A DNA stretch of 64,000 nucleotides. Origin: Streptomyces sp. A3M-1-3. Lineage in GTDB: Bacteria; Actinomycetota; Actinomycetes; Streptomycetales; Streptomycetaceae. Below are positions 51,322-60,245 of the stretch, one piece after another. Numbering within the stretch: position 1 is the stretch's first letter; every line of letters begins with the position of its first letter. The stretch spans positions 1-64,000 of the forward strand of contig NZ_JANAVP010000010.1 of assembly GCF_024213665.1 (NCBI RefSeq). Reading direction: 5' to 3'. The translations under genes were made by a program, and so were the position numbers. Below the pieces are notes generated by a model. That model did not search any database and was not told where the DNA came from. It saw nothing but the letters and a program-made list of their open reading frames with translations.

Positions 51322-51775
51322 CTATTCCTGTGCGGGTCGTCCGAGCTGACGTACCGTCCATCCGGCCAAGCGCCAGGCATCGGCGTACAGGAGGTTGCGG
51401 AGGTCCACGAGGACCGGGTCCGCGACCAGGGAGGCGAGGGCCTTGGGGTCGGCGTCGCGGAACTGGGGCCACTCGGTGGCCAGGACGATCAGTTCCGCGT
51501 CCTTCGCCGAGTCCTCCAGGTCTTCGGCGTAGTCGAGCTCGGGGTGGCGGCGCAGGGCGGTGGCCACGGCGTGGGGGTCGTGGACGGTGACGGTGGCGCC
51601 GCGCCGGTGCATGAGGGCGGCAATCGCGAGCGCGGGGGATTCACGAACATCGTCGGTGCCGGCCTTGAAGGAGGCGCCCCAGACGGTGACGCGGGTGCCG
51701 CTCACGCTGCGGCCGAGGGTTTGCTCAATGAGGGTGAGCGCGGCGGTGGGGCGGGATTCGTTGACTGTTCGGCGG
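51322..51775 (-). pseudogene. ugd: UDP-glucose 6-dehydrogenase, 3' fragment
   Basis: The frame reads VNESRPTAALTLIEQTLGRS near 51770, then VTVWGASFKAGTDDVRESPA, ALIAALMHRRG-like helices, VTVHDPHAVATALRR, LIVLATEWPQFRDADP and DLRNLLYADAWRLAGW. This is the C-terminal NAD- and UDP-sugar-binding third of a UDP-glucose/GDP-mannose dehydrogenase. The N-terminal Rossmann domain and the catalytic Cys are absent. The sequence joins the C-terminus of the HEAT gene out of frame at about 51775. It is likely the surviving end of a deleted gene. A GTG at 51705 could start a 127-residue peptide, but with no expected activity. Confidence 0.78.
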
Positions 51776-52369
51776 CGCGGAGGAGGACGGCTGCGTCGCG
51801 AGGCGGCTGAGCGCCTCCGCCGCCGCGGCGCCCAGCCGTGGGTGATCCCGCGCCTGGGTGAGGACGGGCTCCGCCCGCCGGTCGCCGAGGATGCCGAGGC
51901 CCTCCACGCAGGCGAGGGCCACGCGCCAGTACGGCTCCTGCGGGGCGAGCAGCCGGTGCAGGGTGGCGGTCAGCGCCGGCACGGACTCGGGCGCCCGTAG
52001 CTCGGTGAGCAGGCGCACGGGATGCAGCGCGTACGCCGTGCGCAGCGCGTTGGTGGCGAGGGCGGCGGCCGCCCTGGCGGTGCGCGGGTCGCCGAGCCGC
52101 GCGAGCGCGTACGCGGCGGAGGCGCAGCGCGCCGGTTCGCGGTGGTTGAGGAGCAGCACCAGGGTCTCGAAGGCCCGCCGGTCGCCGGCGCAGCCGAGCC
52201 GGAAGGCGGCGATCTCCCGGGCCCACAGCGGCCGGCCGGTCGCGGTGAGCACTCCGGCGAGCAGGCCGTGGTCGTCCGTCGCGATCAGCTTCTCGTAGGC
52301 GGCCAGTTCGGCCGGGTCGCTCACTTCGTGCCTGATCCGGACCGTCAGCTCCCGCAGCTCCCCACCCAT
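51725..52369 (-). CDS. HEAT-repeat protein with likely replaced C-terminus
   Basis: The 214-residue protein starts MGGELRELTVRIRHEVSDPA at ATG 52369 and has about three HEAT/armadillo-like helical repeats (LWAREIAAFRLGCAGDRRAF; SAAYALARLGDPRTARAAAA; WRVALACVEGLGILGDRRAE). Such proteins are scaffolds. After EALSRLAT near residue 190 the family-like sequence ends and about 25 residues of foreign frame follow (PSSSAPPNSQRIPPHRR), because the gene runs into the ugd fragment. It may still work, as only the tail is lost. It is on the opposite strand to hbd and about 335 bases from it. Confidence 0.75.
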   Translation of the reverse strand: MGGELRELTVRIRHEVSDPAELAAYEKLIATDDHGLLAGVLTATGRPLWAREIAAFRLGCAGDRRAFETLVLLLNHREPARCASAAYALARLGDPRTARAAAALATNALRTAYALHPVRLLTELRAPESVPALTATLHRLLAPQEPYWRVALACVEGLGILGDRRAEPVLTQARDHPRLGAAAAEALSRLATQPSSSAPPNSQRIPPHRRAHPH

Positions 52370-52704
52370 GACGCCAGCGTACGGACCGCGGGCCGGGGTG
52401 CGGTGCAGATCACGGTTCCCGGGGGGTGGCGCGCTCGTTACCCGCCGGTTAAGCTCATACGAGCGAGTCAATGCGGCCCTACCTCGGCCGTACGACCGCC
52501 AGCTCAACTCAGGGCGGCCTGGTGACGCAGCCGCCACGAGTGTCAGTCGGTTCGGTACCTCTTTGCGACGCGACTCCGGGACAGAGTCCGTCGGCACTCG
52601 CCACGACACACGACATCCGCACGCCGCGCGCCTGTTCGCGCGCCTTGGCGTACCCGCGATGCGTGTGCCTCCCCTCAGTCGTCACTCATCACTGGAGTCC
52701 CGCG
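52370..52704. other. 335-bp intergenic region upstream of hbd
   Basis: The region separates the leftward HEAT gene from the rightward hbd gene and should hold promoters for both. GTTACCCGCCGGTTAAGC at about 52438 is followed by CATACGAG, which could be a -35/-10 pair, but the spacing is poor. No reading frame of interest and no clear operator was seen. Confidence 0.4.
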
Positions 52705-54513
52705 ATGGACCGTCAGTCCACCCAGCCCAGTCCCGCAGCGCCCCTGAACACGATCGCCGTCGTCGGCCTCGGCACCATGGGCACCGGCATCGCCGAGGTC
52801 CTGGCCCGCGCCGGCCGCGAGGTCATCGGCATCGACATCAGCGAGGCGGCCGGCCGTCAGGCCGTCGCCGCCCTGGAGGCCTCGACCGCCCGCGCCGTGG
52901 AGCGCGAGCGGCTCACCGAGCAGGAGCGCCGCGACCTGCTGTCCCGGTTCCGCACCTTCTCCGATCTGCAGGCCGCGGCCGACGCCGATCTGGTGATCGA
53001 GGTCGTCCCGGAGTCGTACGAGATCAAGCACCAGGTCTTCGCGGGGCTCGACGCGGTCGTCAAGCCCACCGCGATCCTCGCCACCGGCACCAACGCCCTT
53101 TCGGTGACCCGGCTGGCCGCCGACTCCGCGCACCCCGAGCGCGTGCTGGGCCTGCACTTCTTCAACCCGGCACCGGCCATGAAGCTGGTCGAGGTCGTCT
53201 CGTCCGTGCTGACCGCGCCGACGGCCGTCGAGGCCGTCACCCAGCTCGCCCGCGACCTGGGCAAGGAGCCTGTCGCGGTCGGCGACCGGCCGGGCTTCGT
53301 CGCCGACGGGCTGCTGTTCGGCTACCTCAACCAGGCCGCCGCGATGTACGAGGCCAAGTACGCCTCCCGCGAGGACATCGACGCCGCGATGAAGCTGGGC
53401 TGCGGCCTGCCGATGGGCCCGCTGGCCCTGCTCGACCTGATCGGCGTCGACACCGCCCGTACCGTCCTGGAGGCGATGTACGCCGACTCCCGCGACCGGC
53501 TGCACGCGCCCGCGCCGATCCTGGGGCAGCTCAGCGAGGCGGGCCTGACCGGCCGCAAGTCCGGCCGCGGGTTCTACACGTACGAGGCGCCGGGCAGCGG
53601 GGCCGTGGTCCGGGACGCCCTCACGCCGCTGGAGAGCGCCGAGCTCGGGGCGGGCCGTACCGTCGCCTCGGTCGGCGTGGCCGGCTCCGGCACCATGGCC
53701 AGCGGTATCGCGGAGGTCTTCGCGAAGGCCGGGTACGGCGTCGTGCTCGCGGCCCGCAGCCCGGAGAAGGCGGAGACGGCGAAGGCCCGGATCGCCAAGT
53801 CGCTGGCCCGCTCGGTGGAGAAGGGCCGGCTGACCGCCGAGGCGCGGGACGAGACGCTCGCCCGGATCACCGCGGCCGGCTCGCTCGACGCCTTCTCGGA
53901 CGTCGATCTGGCCGTCGAGGCGGTGGCCGAGGATCTGGACGTCAAGCAGCAGCTCTTCGCGACGCTCGACAAGGTCTGCAAGCCGGGCGCGGTGCTGGCC
54001 ACCACCACCTCCTCGCTGCCCGTCGTCGCCATCGCGCGCGCCACCTCGCGCCCGCAGGACGTCATCGGTATGCACTTCTTCAACCCGGCGCCGGCCATGA
54101 AGCTGGTCGAGGTGGTGCGCACGGTCCTGACCCTGGACGACGTCCACGCCACCGTGCGCGAGGTCTGCGCGAGGATCCGCAAGCACCCGGTGGACTGCGG
54201 CGACCGGGCCGGCTTCATCGTCAACGCGCTGCTGTTCCCGTACCTCAACAACGCGATCAAGATGGTCGAGCAGCACTACGCGACGCTCGACGACATCGAC
54301 GCCGCGATGAAGCTCGGCGGCGGCTACCCGATGGGGCCGTTCGAACTGCTCGACGTGGTGGGCCTGGACGTCTCCCTCGCGATCGAGAAGGTGCTGCACC
54401 GCGAGTTCCGCGACCCGGGTCTGGCCCCCGCGCCGCTCCTTGAGCACCTGGTCGCGGCGGGCTGCCTCGGCCGCAAGACGGGCCGCGGCTTCCGCGAGTA
54501 TGCCCGACGCTGA
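52705..54513 (+). CDS. 3-hydroxybutyryl-CoA dehydrogenase, two fused modules
   Basis: The 602-residue protein holds two complete 3-hydroxyacyl-CoA dehydrogenase modules in tandem. Each has an NAD-binding glycine motif (GLGTMGTGIAEVLARAG near residue 20; GVAGSGTMASGIAEVF near residue 328), the HFFNPAPAMKLVEVV motif with the catalytic His, and a family C-domain (GCGLPMGPLALLDLIG; GGGYPMGPFELLDVVG). It probably makes or oxidises 3-hydroxybutyryl-CoA for the ethylmalonyl-CoA pathway. The fusion of two copies resembles a duplication. It is the first gene of the cluster. Start ATG 52705 is preceded by TGGAG. Confidence 0.9.
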   Translation: MDRQSTQPSPAAPLNTIAVVGLGTMGTGIAEVLARAGREVIGIDISEAAGRQAVAALEASTARAVERERLTEQERRDLLSRFRTFSDLQAAADADLVIEVVPESYEIKHQVFAGLDAVVKPTAILATGTNALSVTRLAADSAHPERVLGLHFFNPAPAMKLVEVVSSVLTAPTAVEAVTQLARDLGKEPVAVGDRPGFVADGLLFGYLNQAAAMYEAKYASREDIDAAMKLGCGLPMGPLALLDLIGVDTARTVLEAMYADSRDRLHAPAPILGQLSEAGLTGRKSGRGFYTYEAPGSGAVVRDALTPLESAELGAGRTVASVGVAGSGTMASGIAEVFAKAGYGVVLAARSPEKAETAKARIAKSLARSVEKGRLTAEARDETLARITAAGSLDAFSDVDLAVEAVAEDLDVKQQLFATLDKVCKPGAVLATTTSSLPVVAIARATSRPQDVIGMHFFNPAPAMKLVEVVRTVLTLDDVHATVREVCARIRKHPVDCGDRAGFIVNALLFPYLNNAIKMVEQHYATLDDIDAAMKLGGGYPMGPFELLDVVGLDVSLAIEKVLHREFRDPGLAPAPLLEHLVAAGCLGRKTGRGFREYARR

Positions 54514-54646
54514 ACCGCGGCCGGAGTGGGGAGGGCTGCTCGAACCTCCCCCACAGCCTTCGGCGTGGGAGGGGCACACAGGCAGTCCGCCCCCGCATCC
54601 GGCCCCACAGACGCGCTCTCCTGCACGAATGCAGTACGTTCAGCTC

Positions 54647-55471
54647 ATGTCCCAGTCCGCCAAGTCCACCCGTACCGCCTCCGCGTCCGACGTTCCGGAA
54701 AGTGCCGCGGGCAGTCGCGCTGCCGCGCAGCGGCTCAAAATGCGCCGCGAACTGGCGACGGCGGCCATGGAGCTCTTCGCGACCAAGGGGTACGAGGCGA
54801 CGACGGTCGACGAGATCGCGGCTGCGGCCGGGGTCGCCCGCCGGACCTTCTTCCGGCACTTCCGCTCCAAGGAAGAGGCGATCTTCCCGGACCACGACGA
54901 CACCCTGATCAGGGCCGAAGCGGTCCTGGACGCGGCTCCGCCGCACGAGCACCCGCTCGATACGGTGTGCCGGGGCATCAAGGAAGTCATGCGGATGTAC
55001 GCGGCGTCGCCCGCGGTCTCCGTGGAGCGCTACCGGCTGACCCGCGAGGTGCCGACCCTGCGGGAGCGCGAGATCGCCTCGGTGGCCCGCTACGAGCGGC
55101 TGTTCACGCGCTATCTGCTGGGCCACTTCGACGAGCACGACCACCACGACGACAACGACGACCCGCTGCTCGCCGAGGTGGCCGCCTCCGCCGTCGTCAC
55201 CGCTCACAACCATGTCCTGCGCCGCTGGCTGCGCGCGGGTGGCCAGGGCGACGTGGAGGCACAGCTCGACCATGCCTTCGCCATCGTCCGGGACACCTTC
55301 GGTACGGGGATAGGGGCCGGCCGGACCGCCGGCACCTCCGCGCCGTCCGCCTCGTCCGTCCCGGCCGCGGTGCGTACGGAGGGCGACGTCCTGGTCGCGG
55401 TGGCGCGTACGGACGCCCCGCTGGACGAGGTCATGCGCACGATCGAGCGGGCCCTGAAGAACAACAGCTGA
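54647..55471 (+). CDS. TetR family regulator of the ethylmalonyl-CoA cluster
   Basis: The 274-residue protein has a TetR helix-turn-helix (about residues 39-85: LATAAMELFATKGYEATTVD and IAAAAGVARRTFFRHF) and a C-terminal domain with an unusual His/Asp-rich loop FDEHDHHDDNDDPLL near residues 158-172. Its position between hbd and ccr matches the regulator of the same cluster in S. coelicolor. The gene is followed by a strong terminator, so ccr has its own promoter. It probably represses or tunes ccr. ATG 54647 is used; an upstream start at 54629 is possible but lacks an RBS. Confidence 0.85.
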   Translation: MSQSAKSTRTASASDVPESAAGSRAAAQRLKMRRELATAAMELFATKGYEATTVDEIAAAAGVARRTFFRHFRSKEEAIFPDHDDTLIRAEAVLDAAPPHEHPLDTVCRGIKEVMRMYAASPAVSVERYRLTREVPTLREREIASVARYERLFTRYLLGHFDEHDHHDDNDDPLLAEVAASAVVTAHNHVLRRWLRAGGQGDVEAQLDHAFAIVRDTFGTGIGAGRTAGTSAPSASSVPAAVRTEGDVLVAVARTDAPLDEVMRTIERALKNNS

Positions 55472-55496
55472 CCGCACACAACCGGACACCCAACGC

Positions 55497-55523
55497 AACG
55501 GCCGCCCCCTCGGGGCGGCCGTT
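55497..55523 (+). terminator. Terminator between the TetR and ccr genes
   Basis: AACGGCCGCCCC at 55497-55508 pairs perfectly with GGGGCGGCCGTT at 55512-55523 around a three-base loop, followed by GTTGCT. It is 25 bases after the TetR stop and separates it from the ccr promoter region. Confidence 0.85.
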
Positions 55524-55568
55524 GTTGCTCATGTGTGGCGGACGGGTGACATCTGCGCGAAAATATTG

Positions 55569-55610
55569 GCACGCAGTGCCTTGTCACCTGACACGCGGTG
55601 CCATACGTTG
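55569..55610 (+). promoter_or_regulatory. Probable ccr promoter with overlapping operators
   Basis: TTGTCA (55582-55587) and TACGTT (55605-55610) are 17 bases apart, a good housekeeping -35/-10 pair. An inverted repeat TGTCA-CC-TGACA (55583-55594) covers the -35 and another (GGCAC-GCA-GTGCC) lies at 55569-55581. A repressor bound here would block transcription. The start codon is about 200 bases downstream, so the mRNA has a long leader with no recognised riboswitch. Confidence 0.55.
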
Positions 55611-55808
55611 AAGGGGTCCGGGCGGCCGGCGTGCAGAGACCTCTCGTACGCCGGCTGTCCCCGCAAGCCGCACCGCCTGCGCGCCCGGACCGCCTGCGTC
55701 ACCAGGCACCCTTCGCGCTACCGCGCTCATCTCACCACCCGCCGAACCGATGGCACCCCCGCCGTCCCCTCAAGCGTTCCCCGCAACGCGCTTCGCCGGA
55801 GGCAAACC

Positions 55809-57182
55809 GTGAAGGAAATCCTGGACGCCATTCAGGCGACCGACAGCACCGCCGCGGACTTCGCGGCCCTGTCCATCCCCGAGTCGTACCGCGCGGTGAC
55901 CGTGCACAAGGACGAGGCCGACATGTTCGCCGGCGTCGACAGCCGCGACAAGGACCCACGCAAGTCCCTCCACATCGAGGACGTGGCCGTCCCCGAGCTC
56001 GGCCCGGGCGAGGCCCTGGTGGCCGTCATGGCCAGCTCGGTGAACTACAACTCCGTCTGGACCTCGATCTTCGAGCCGGTGTCCACCTTCGGCTTCCTGG
56101 AGCGGTACGGAAGGCTCTCGCCGCTCACCAAGCGCCACGACCTGCCGTACCACGTCATCGGCTCCGACCTGGCGGGCGTCGTGCTGCGCACCGGCCCCGG
56201 CGTCAACGCCTGGCGCCCGGGCGACGAGGTCGTCGCGCACTGCCTCTCGGTCGAGCTGGAGTCCTCGGACGGCCACAACGACACGATGCTCGACCCCGAG
56301 CAGCGCATCTGGGGCTTCGAGACCAACTTCGGCGGCCTCGCCGAGATAGCCCTCGTCAAGTCCAACCAGCTGATGCCCAAGCCCCAGCACCTCAGCTGGG
56401 AGGAGGCGGCCGCCCCCGGCCTGGTCAACTCGACCGCCTACCGCCAGCTCGTCTCCCGTAACGGCGCCGGCATGAAGCAGGGCGACAACGTGCTGATCTG
56501 GGGCGCGAGCGGCGGACTCGGTTCGTACGCCACCCAGTTCGCGCTGGCCGGCGGCGCCAACCCCATCTGTGTGGTGTCCAGCGAGCAGAAGGCGGACATC
56601 TGCCGGAAGATGGGCGCAGAGGCGATCATCGACCGCAGCGCCGAGGGCTACAAGTTCTGGAAGGACGAGCACAACCAGGACCCCCGCGAGTGGAAGCGCT
56701 TCGGTAAGCAGATCCGCGAACTGACCGGCGGCGAGGACGTGGACATCGTCTTCGAGCACCCGGGCCGCGAGACCTTCGGCGCCTCGGTGTACGTCACCCG
56801 CAAGGGCGGCACCATCGTGACCTGCGCCTCCACCTCGGGCTACAACCACGAGTACGACAACCGTTACCTGTGGATGTCGCTCAAGCGCATCATCGGCTCG
56901 CACTTCGCCAACTACCGCGAGGCGTGGGAGGCCAACCGCCTGATCGCCAAGGGCAAGATCCACCCCACCCTGTCGAAGGTCTACTCGCTCGACGACACCG
57001 GCCAGGCCGCGTACGACGTGCACCGCAACCTCCACCAGGGCAAGGTCGGCGTGCTGGCGCTCGCTCCCCGCGAGGGCATGGGCGTCCGTAACGAGGAGCT
57101 CCGCGAGAAGCACATCGACGCCATCAACCTGTTCCGTGACGCGCCGGCGGAGCGGACCATCCAGCCGAGCCGGAACGTCTGA
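55809..57182 (+). CDS. ccr: Crotonyl-CoA carboxylase/reductase
   Basis: The 457-residue enzyme reductively carboxylates crotonyl-CoA to ethylmalonyl-CoA with CO2 and NADPH, the key reaction of the ethylmalonyl-CoA pathway and a source of extender units for polyketides. The residues known from Kitasatospora Ccr to hold CO2 are all at the expected positions when counted from GTG 55809: Asn81 (SVNYN), Phe170 and Glu171 (WGFET), and His365 (IGSHF). NADPH binding is by WGASGGLGSYATQFALAGGA. A GGAGG lies six bases before the GTG. It is followed by ecm ten bases later. A 200-base leader precedes it. Confidence 0.96.
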   Translation: MKEILDAIQATDSTAADFAALSIPESYRAVTVHKDEADMFAGVDSRDKDPRKSLHIEDVAVPELGPGEALVAVMASSVNYNSVWTSIFEPVSTFGFLERYGRLSPLTKRHDLPYHVIGSDLAGVVLRTGPGVNAWRPGDEVVAHCLSVELESSDGHNDTMLDPEQRIWGFETNFGGLAEIALVKSNQLMPKPQHLSWEEAAAPGLVNSTAYRQLVSRNGAGMKQGDNVLIWGASGGLGSYATQFALAGGANPICVVSSEQKADICRKMGAEAIIDRSAEGYKFWKDEHNQDPREWKRFGKQIRELTGGEDVDIVFEHPGRETFGASVYVTRKGGTIVTCASTSGYNHEYDNRYLWMSLKRIIGSHFANYREAWEANRLIAKGKIHPTLSKVYSLDDTGQAAYDVHRNLHQGKVGVLALAPREGMGVRNEELREKHIDAINLFRDAPAERTIQPSRNV

Positions 57183-57192
57183 GGTCCCGCAG

Positions 57193-59205
57193 ATGACAGA
57201 GCGTCAGAAGGACCGGCCCTGGCTCATGCGGACGTACGCCGGTCACTCGACCGCCGAGGCGTCCAACGAGCTCTACCGGCGCAACCTCGCCAAGGGCCAG
57301 ACCGGTCTGTCGGTCGCGTTCGACCTGCCGACGCAGACCGGCTACGACCCCGACCACATCCTCGCCCGCGGCGAGGTGGGCCGGGTCGGGGTCCCGGTCT
57401 CGCACCTGGGCGACATGCGGCGGCTGTTCCAGGACATCCCGCTGGAGCAGATGAACACGTCCATGACGATCAACGCCACCGCCATGTGGCTGCTGGCGCT
57501 CTACCAGGTGGTGGCGGAGGAGCAGGGCGCCGACGCCACCAAGCTCCAGGGGACGACGCAGAACGACATCGTCAAGGAGTACCTCTCGCGCGGGACGCAC
57601 GTCTTCCCGCCCGGCCCTTCGCTGCGCCTGACCACCGACATGATCACGTACACGGTGGCGCACATCCCCAAGTGGAACCCGATCAACATCTGCAGCTACC
57701 ACCTGCAGGAGGCGGGCGCCACGCCGGTCCAGGAGATCGCGTACGCGATGTCCACGGCCATCGCCGTGCTGGACGCGGTCCGCGACAGCGGCCAGGTGCC
57801 GGCCGAGAAGTTCGGCGATGTCGTCGCCCGTATCTCCTTCTTCGTGAACGCGGGCGTCCGCTTCATCGAGGAGATGTGCAAGATGCGCGCCTTCGGCCGT
57901 ATCTGGGACAAGGTCACCCGCGAGCGGTACGGCATCGAGAACGAGAAGCAGCGCCGCTTCCGCTACGGCGTCCAGGTCAACTCCCTGGGCCTGACCGAGG
58001 CGCAGCCGGAGAACAACGTCCAGCGCATAGTCCTGGAAATGCTGGCCGTCACCCTCTCCAAGGACGCGCGCGCCCGCGCGGTGCAGCTGCCGGCCTGGAA
58101 CGAGGCGCTGGGGCTGCCCCGGCCCTGGGACCAGCAGTGGTCGCTGCGCATCCAGCAGGTCCTCGCGCACGAGTCGGACCTGCTGGAGTACGAGGACATC
58201 TTCGCGGGGTCGCACGTCATCGAGGCCAAGGTGTCCTCGCTGGTCGACGAGTGCCTCGCCGAGATCGACCGGATCCAGGAGATGGGCGGCGCGATGGCGG
58301 CCGTCGAGTCCGGCTACCTCAAGTCGCAGCTGGTCTCCTCGCACGCCGAGCGGCGGGCCCGGATCGAGGCCGGCGACGAGAAGATCATCGGCGTCAACAT
58401 CTTCGAGACGACCGAGCCCAACCCACTCACCGCGGACCTCGACACCGCGATCATGACGGTCGACCCGGCGAACGAGGCGCGGGTCGTCGCCAAGCTGCAC
58501 GAGTGGCGGGACAACCGCGAGGAGGCCCGCGCCACCGAGGCGCTGGCCGCCCTGAAGAAGGCCGCCGCGGGCACCGCCAACATGATGGCCGCCACCGTCG
58601 AGTGCGCCCGCGCGGGCGTCACGACCGGCGAGTGGTCCTGGGCGCTGCGGGATGTCTTCGGCGAGTTCCGCGCTCCGACGGGCGTCAGCAGCGCCCCGGT
58701 CGCGGTCACCGCCGAGGCGGGGACCCCGCTGGCGGTCGTACGGGAGAAGGTGTCCCGTACCGCGGACGAGCTGGGCTCCGGCCGGCTGCGGCTGCTGGTC
58801 GGCAAGCCCGGCCTGGACGGGCACTCCAACGGTGCCGAGCAGATCGCCGTCCGGGCCCGCGACGCGGGCTTCGAGGTGGTCTACCAGGGCATCAGGCTGA
58901 CGCCCGAGCAGATCGTCAACGCGGCGCTCGCGGAGGACGTGCACTGCGTCGGGCTGTCGATCCTGTCCGGCTCGCACGCCGAGCTGGTGCCGGACGTGCT
59001 CGGCCGGCTGCGCGAGGCCGGCGCCGCCGACATTCCGGTGATCGTGGGCGGGATCATCCCGAACGCCGACGCCGAGGATCTGCGTGCGGCCGGTGTGGCC
59101 GCCGTATTCACCCCGAAGGACTTCGGTATTACGGAGATCATCGGCCGTATCGTCGACGAGATCCGGAAAGCGAACAAGCTCGACCCTCTGGAGGTCCCCG
59201 CATGA
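57193..59205 (+). CDS. ecm: Ethylmalonyl-CoA mutase (B12-dependent)
   Basis: The 670-residue protein is a one-chain adenosylcobalamin-dependent mutase that converts ethylmalonyl-CoA to methylsuccinyl-CoA. The N-terminal TIM barrel has LSVAFDLPTQTGYDPDH and MTINATAMWLLALYQV. The C-terminal cobalamin-binding domain has the DGHSNG motif (Asp542, His544; DxHxxG) and the GLSILSGSH turn. Homology to methylmalonyl-CoA mutase is clear, and the position between ccr and the lyase gene makes ethylmalonyl-CoA the expected substrate. ATG 57193 follows ccr by ten bases; its stop overlaps the next ATG. Confidence 0.93.
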   Translation: MTERQKDRPWLMRTYAGHSTAEASNELYRRNLAKGQTGLSVAFDLPTQTGYDPDHILARGEVGRVGVPVSHLGDMRRLFQDIPLEQMNTSMTINATAMWLLALYQVVAEEQGADATKLQGTTQNDIVKEYLSRGTHVFPPGPSLRLTTDMITYTVAHIPKWNPINICSYHLQEAGATPVQEIAYAMSTAIAVLDAVRDSGQVPAEKFGDVVARISFFVNAGVRFIEEMCKMRAFGRIWDKVTRERYGIENEKQRRFRYGVQVNSLGLTEAQPENNVQRIVLEMLAVTLSKDARARAVQLPAWNEALGLPRPWDQQWSLRIQQVLAHESDLLEYEDIFAGSHVIEAKVSSLVDECLAEIDRIQEMGGAMAAVESGYLKSQLVSSHAERRARIEAGDEKIIGVNIFETTEPNPLTADLDTAIMTVDPANEARVVAKLHEWRDNREEARATEALAALKKAAAGTANMMAATVECARAGVTTGEWSWALRDVFGEFRAPTGVSSAPVAVTAEAGTPLAVVREKVSRTADELGSGRLRLLVGKPGLDGHSNGAEQIAVRARDAGFEVVYQGIRLTPEQIVNAALAEDVHCVGLSILSGSHAELVPDVLGRLREAGAADIPVIVGGIIPNADAEDLRAAGVAAVFTPKDFGITEIIGRIVDEIRKANKLDPLEVPA

Positions 59206-60167
59206 CAACGCCCGTGAACCGTCTGCGTCCGCGCCGCTCGTGCCTGGCCGTACCGGGTTCCAACCCGCGCTTCCTGGAGAAGGCCCAGGGCCTGCCGGCC
59301 GACCAGGTCTTCCTGGACCTGGAGGACGCGTGCGCGCCGCTCGCCAAGGAGGGCGCCAGGCACACCATCGTCGACGCGCTGAACAACGGCGACTGGACGG
59401 GCAAGACGCGGGTCGTGCGCGTCAACGACTGGACGACGCACTGGACGTACCGTGACGTCATCACGGTCGTCGAGGGCGCCGGCCAGAACCTCGACTGCAT
59501 CATGCTGCCGAAGGTCCAGGACGCCCAGCAGGTCGTCGCGCTCGACCTCCTGCTCACCCAGATCGAGAAGACGATGGGCTTCGAGGTCGGGAAGATCGGC
59601 ATCGAGGCGCAGATCGAGAACGCCAAGGGTCTGGTGAACGTCGACGAGATCGCCGCCGCCTCGCCGCGCCTGGAGACCATCATCTTCGGCCCGGCCGACT
59701 TCATGGCCTCCATCAACATGAAGTCCCTGGTCGTCGGCATGCAGCCGCCCGGCTACCCGGCGGACGCGTACCACTACATCCTGATGCGCATCCTGATGGC
59801 GGCCCGCACGCACGACCTGCAGGCCATCGACGGCCCGTTCCTGCAGATCCGCGACGTGGACGCGTACCGCGAGGTGGCCGGCCGCGCCGCCGCCCTCGGC
59901 TTCGACGGCAAGTGGGTGCTGCACCCCGGCCAGGTCGACGCGGCCAACGAGGTCTTCTCGCCCTCCCAGGAGGACTACGACCACGCGGAGCTGATTCTCG
60001 ACGCGTACGAGTGGTGCACCTCGGAGGAGGGCGGCAAGAAGGGCTCCGCGATGCTCGGCGACGAGATGATCGACGAGGCCAGCCGCAAGATGGCCCTCGT
60101 GATCGCGGGCAAGGGACGCGCGGCCGGCATGCAGCGCACGTCCAAGTTCGAAGCGCCTTCCGCCTGA
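59202..60167 (+). CDS. Malyl-CoA/beta-methylmalyl-CoA lyase (citE-like)
   Basis: The 321-residue protein is a CitE-family lyase. It cleaves beta-methylmalyl-CoA to propionyl-CoA and glyoxylate, the product step of the ethylmalonyl-CoA pathway. Motifs include CLAVPGSNPRFLEKAQGLPA, VFLDLEDACAPLAKEG (metal-binding Glu-Asp), IMLPKVQDAQQV and IIFGPADFMASIN. ATG 59202 overlaps the ecm stop by four bases (ATGA). The length is close to Rhodobacter Mcl1. It follows the mutase and precedes the dehydratase, the normal cluster order. Confidence 0.92.
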   Translation: MTTPVNRLRPRRSCLAVPGSNPRFLEKAQGLPADQVFLDLEDACAPLAKEGARHTIVDALNNGDWTGKTRVVRVNDWTTHWTYRDVITVVEGAGQNLDCIMLPKVQDAQQVVALDLLLTQIEKTMGFEVGKIGIEAQIENAKGLVNVDEIAAASPRLETIIFGPADFMASINMKSLVVGMQPPGYPADAYHYILMRILMAARTHDLQAIDGPFLQIRDVDAYREVAGRAAALGFDGKWVLHPGQVDAANEVFSPSQEDYDHAELILDAYEWCTSEEGGKKGSAMLGDEMIDEASRKMALVIAGKGRAAGMQRTSKFEAPSA

Positions 60168-60245
60168 CGGCGGCCGGCAGGTCGGGCGCTACCCCATCCC
60201 CACCCCGGGCCCCGCAGGGGCCTGGCAGCACCCCGGAGAGGCACT

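Noticed and set aside
55611..55808. Cobalamin riboswitch in the ccr leader, because ecm needs B12
   Set aside because: No B12-box-like sequence or expected hairpin core was seen; the leader is mainly C-rich with no clear structure.
57124..59208. Leftward open frame opposite ecm
   Set aside because: It is antisense to a strongly conserved mutase and shows no family resemblance.
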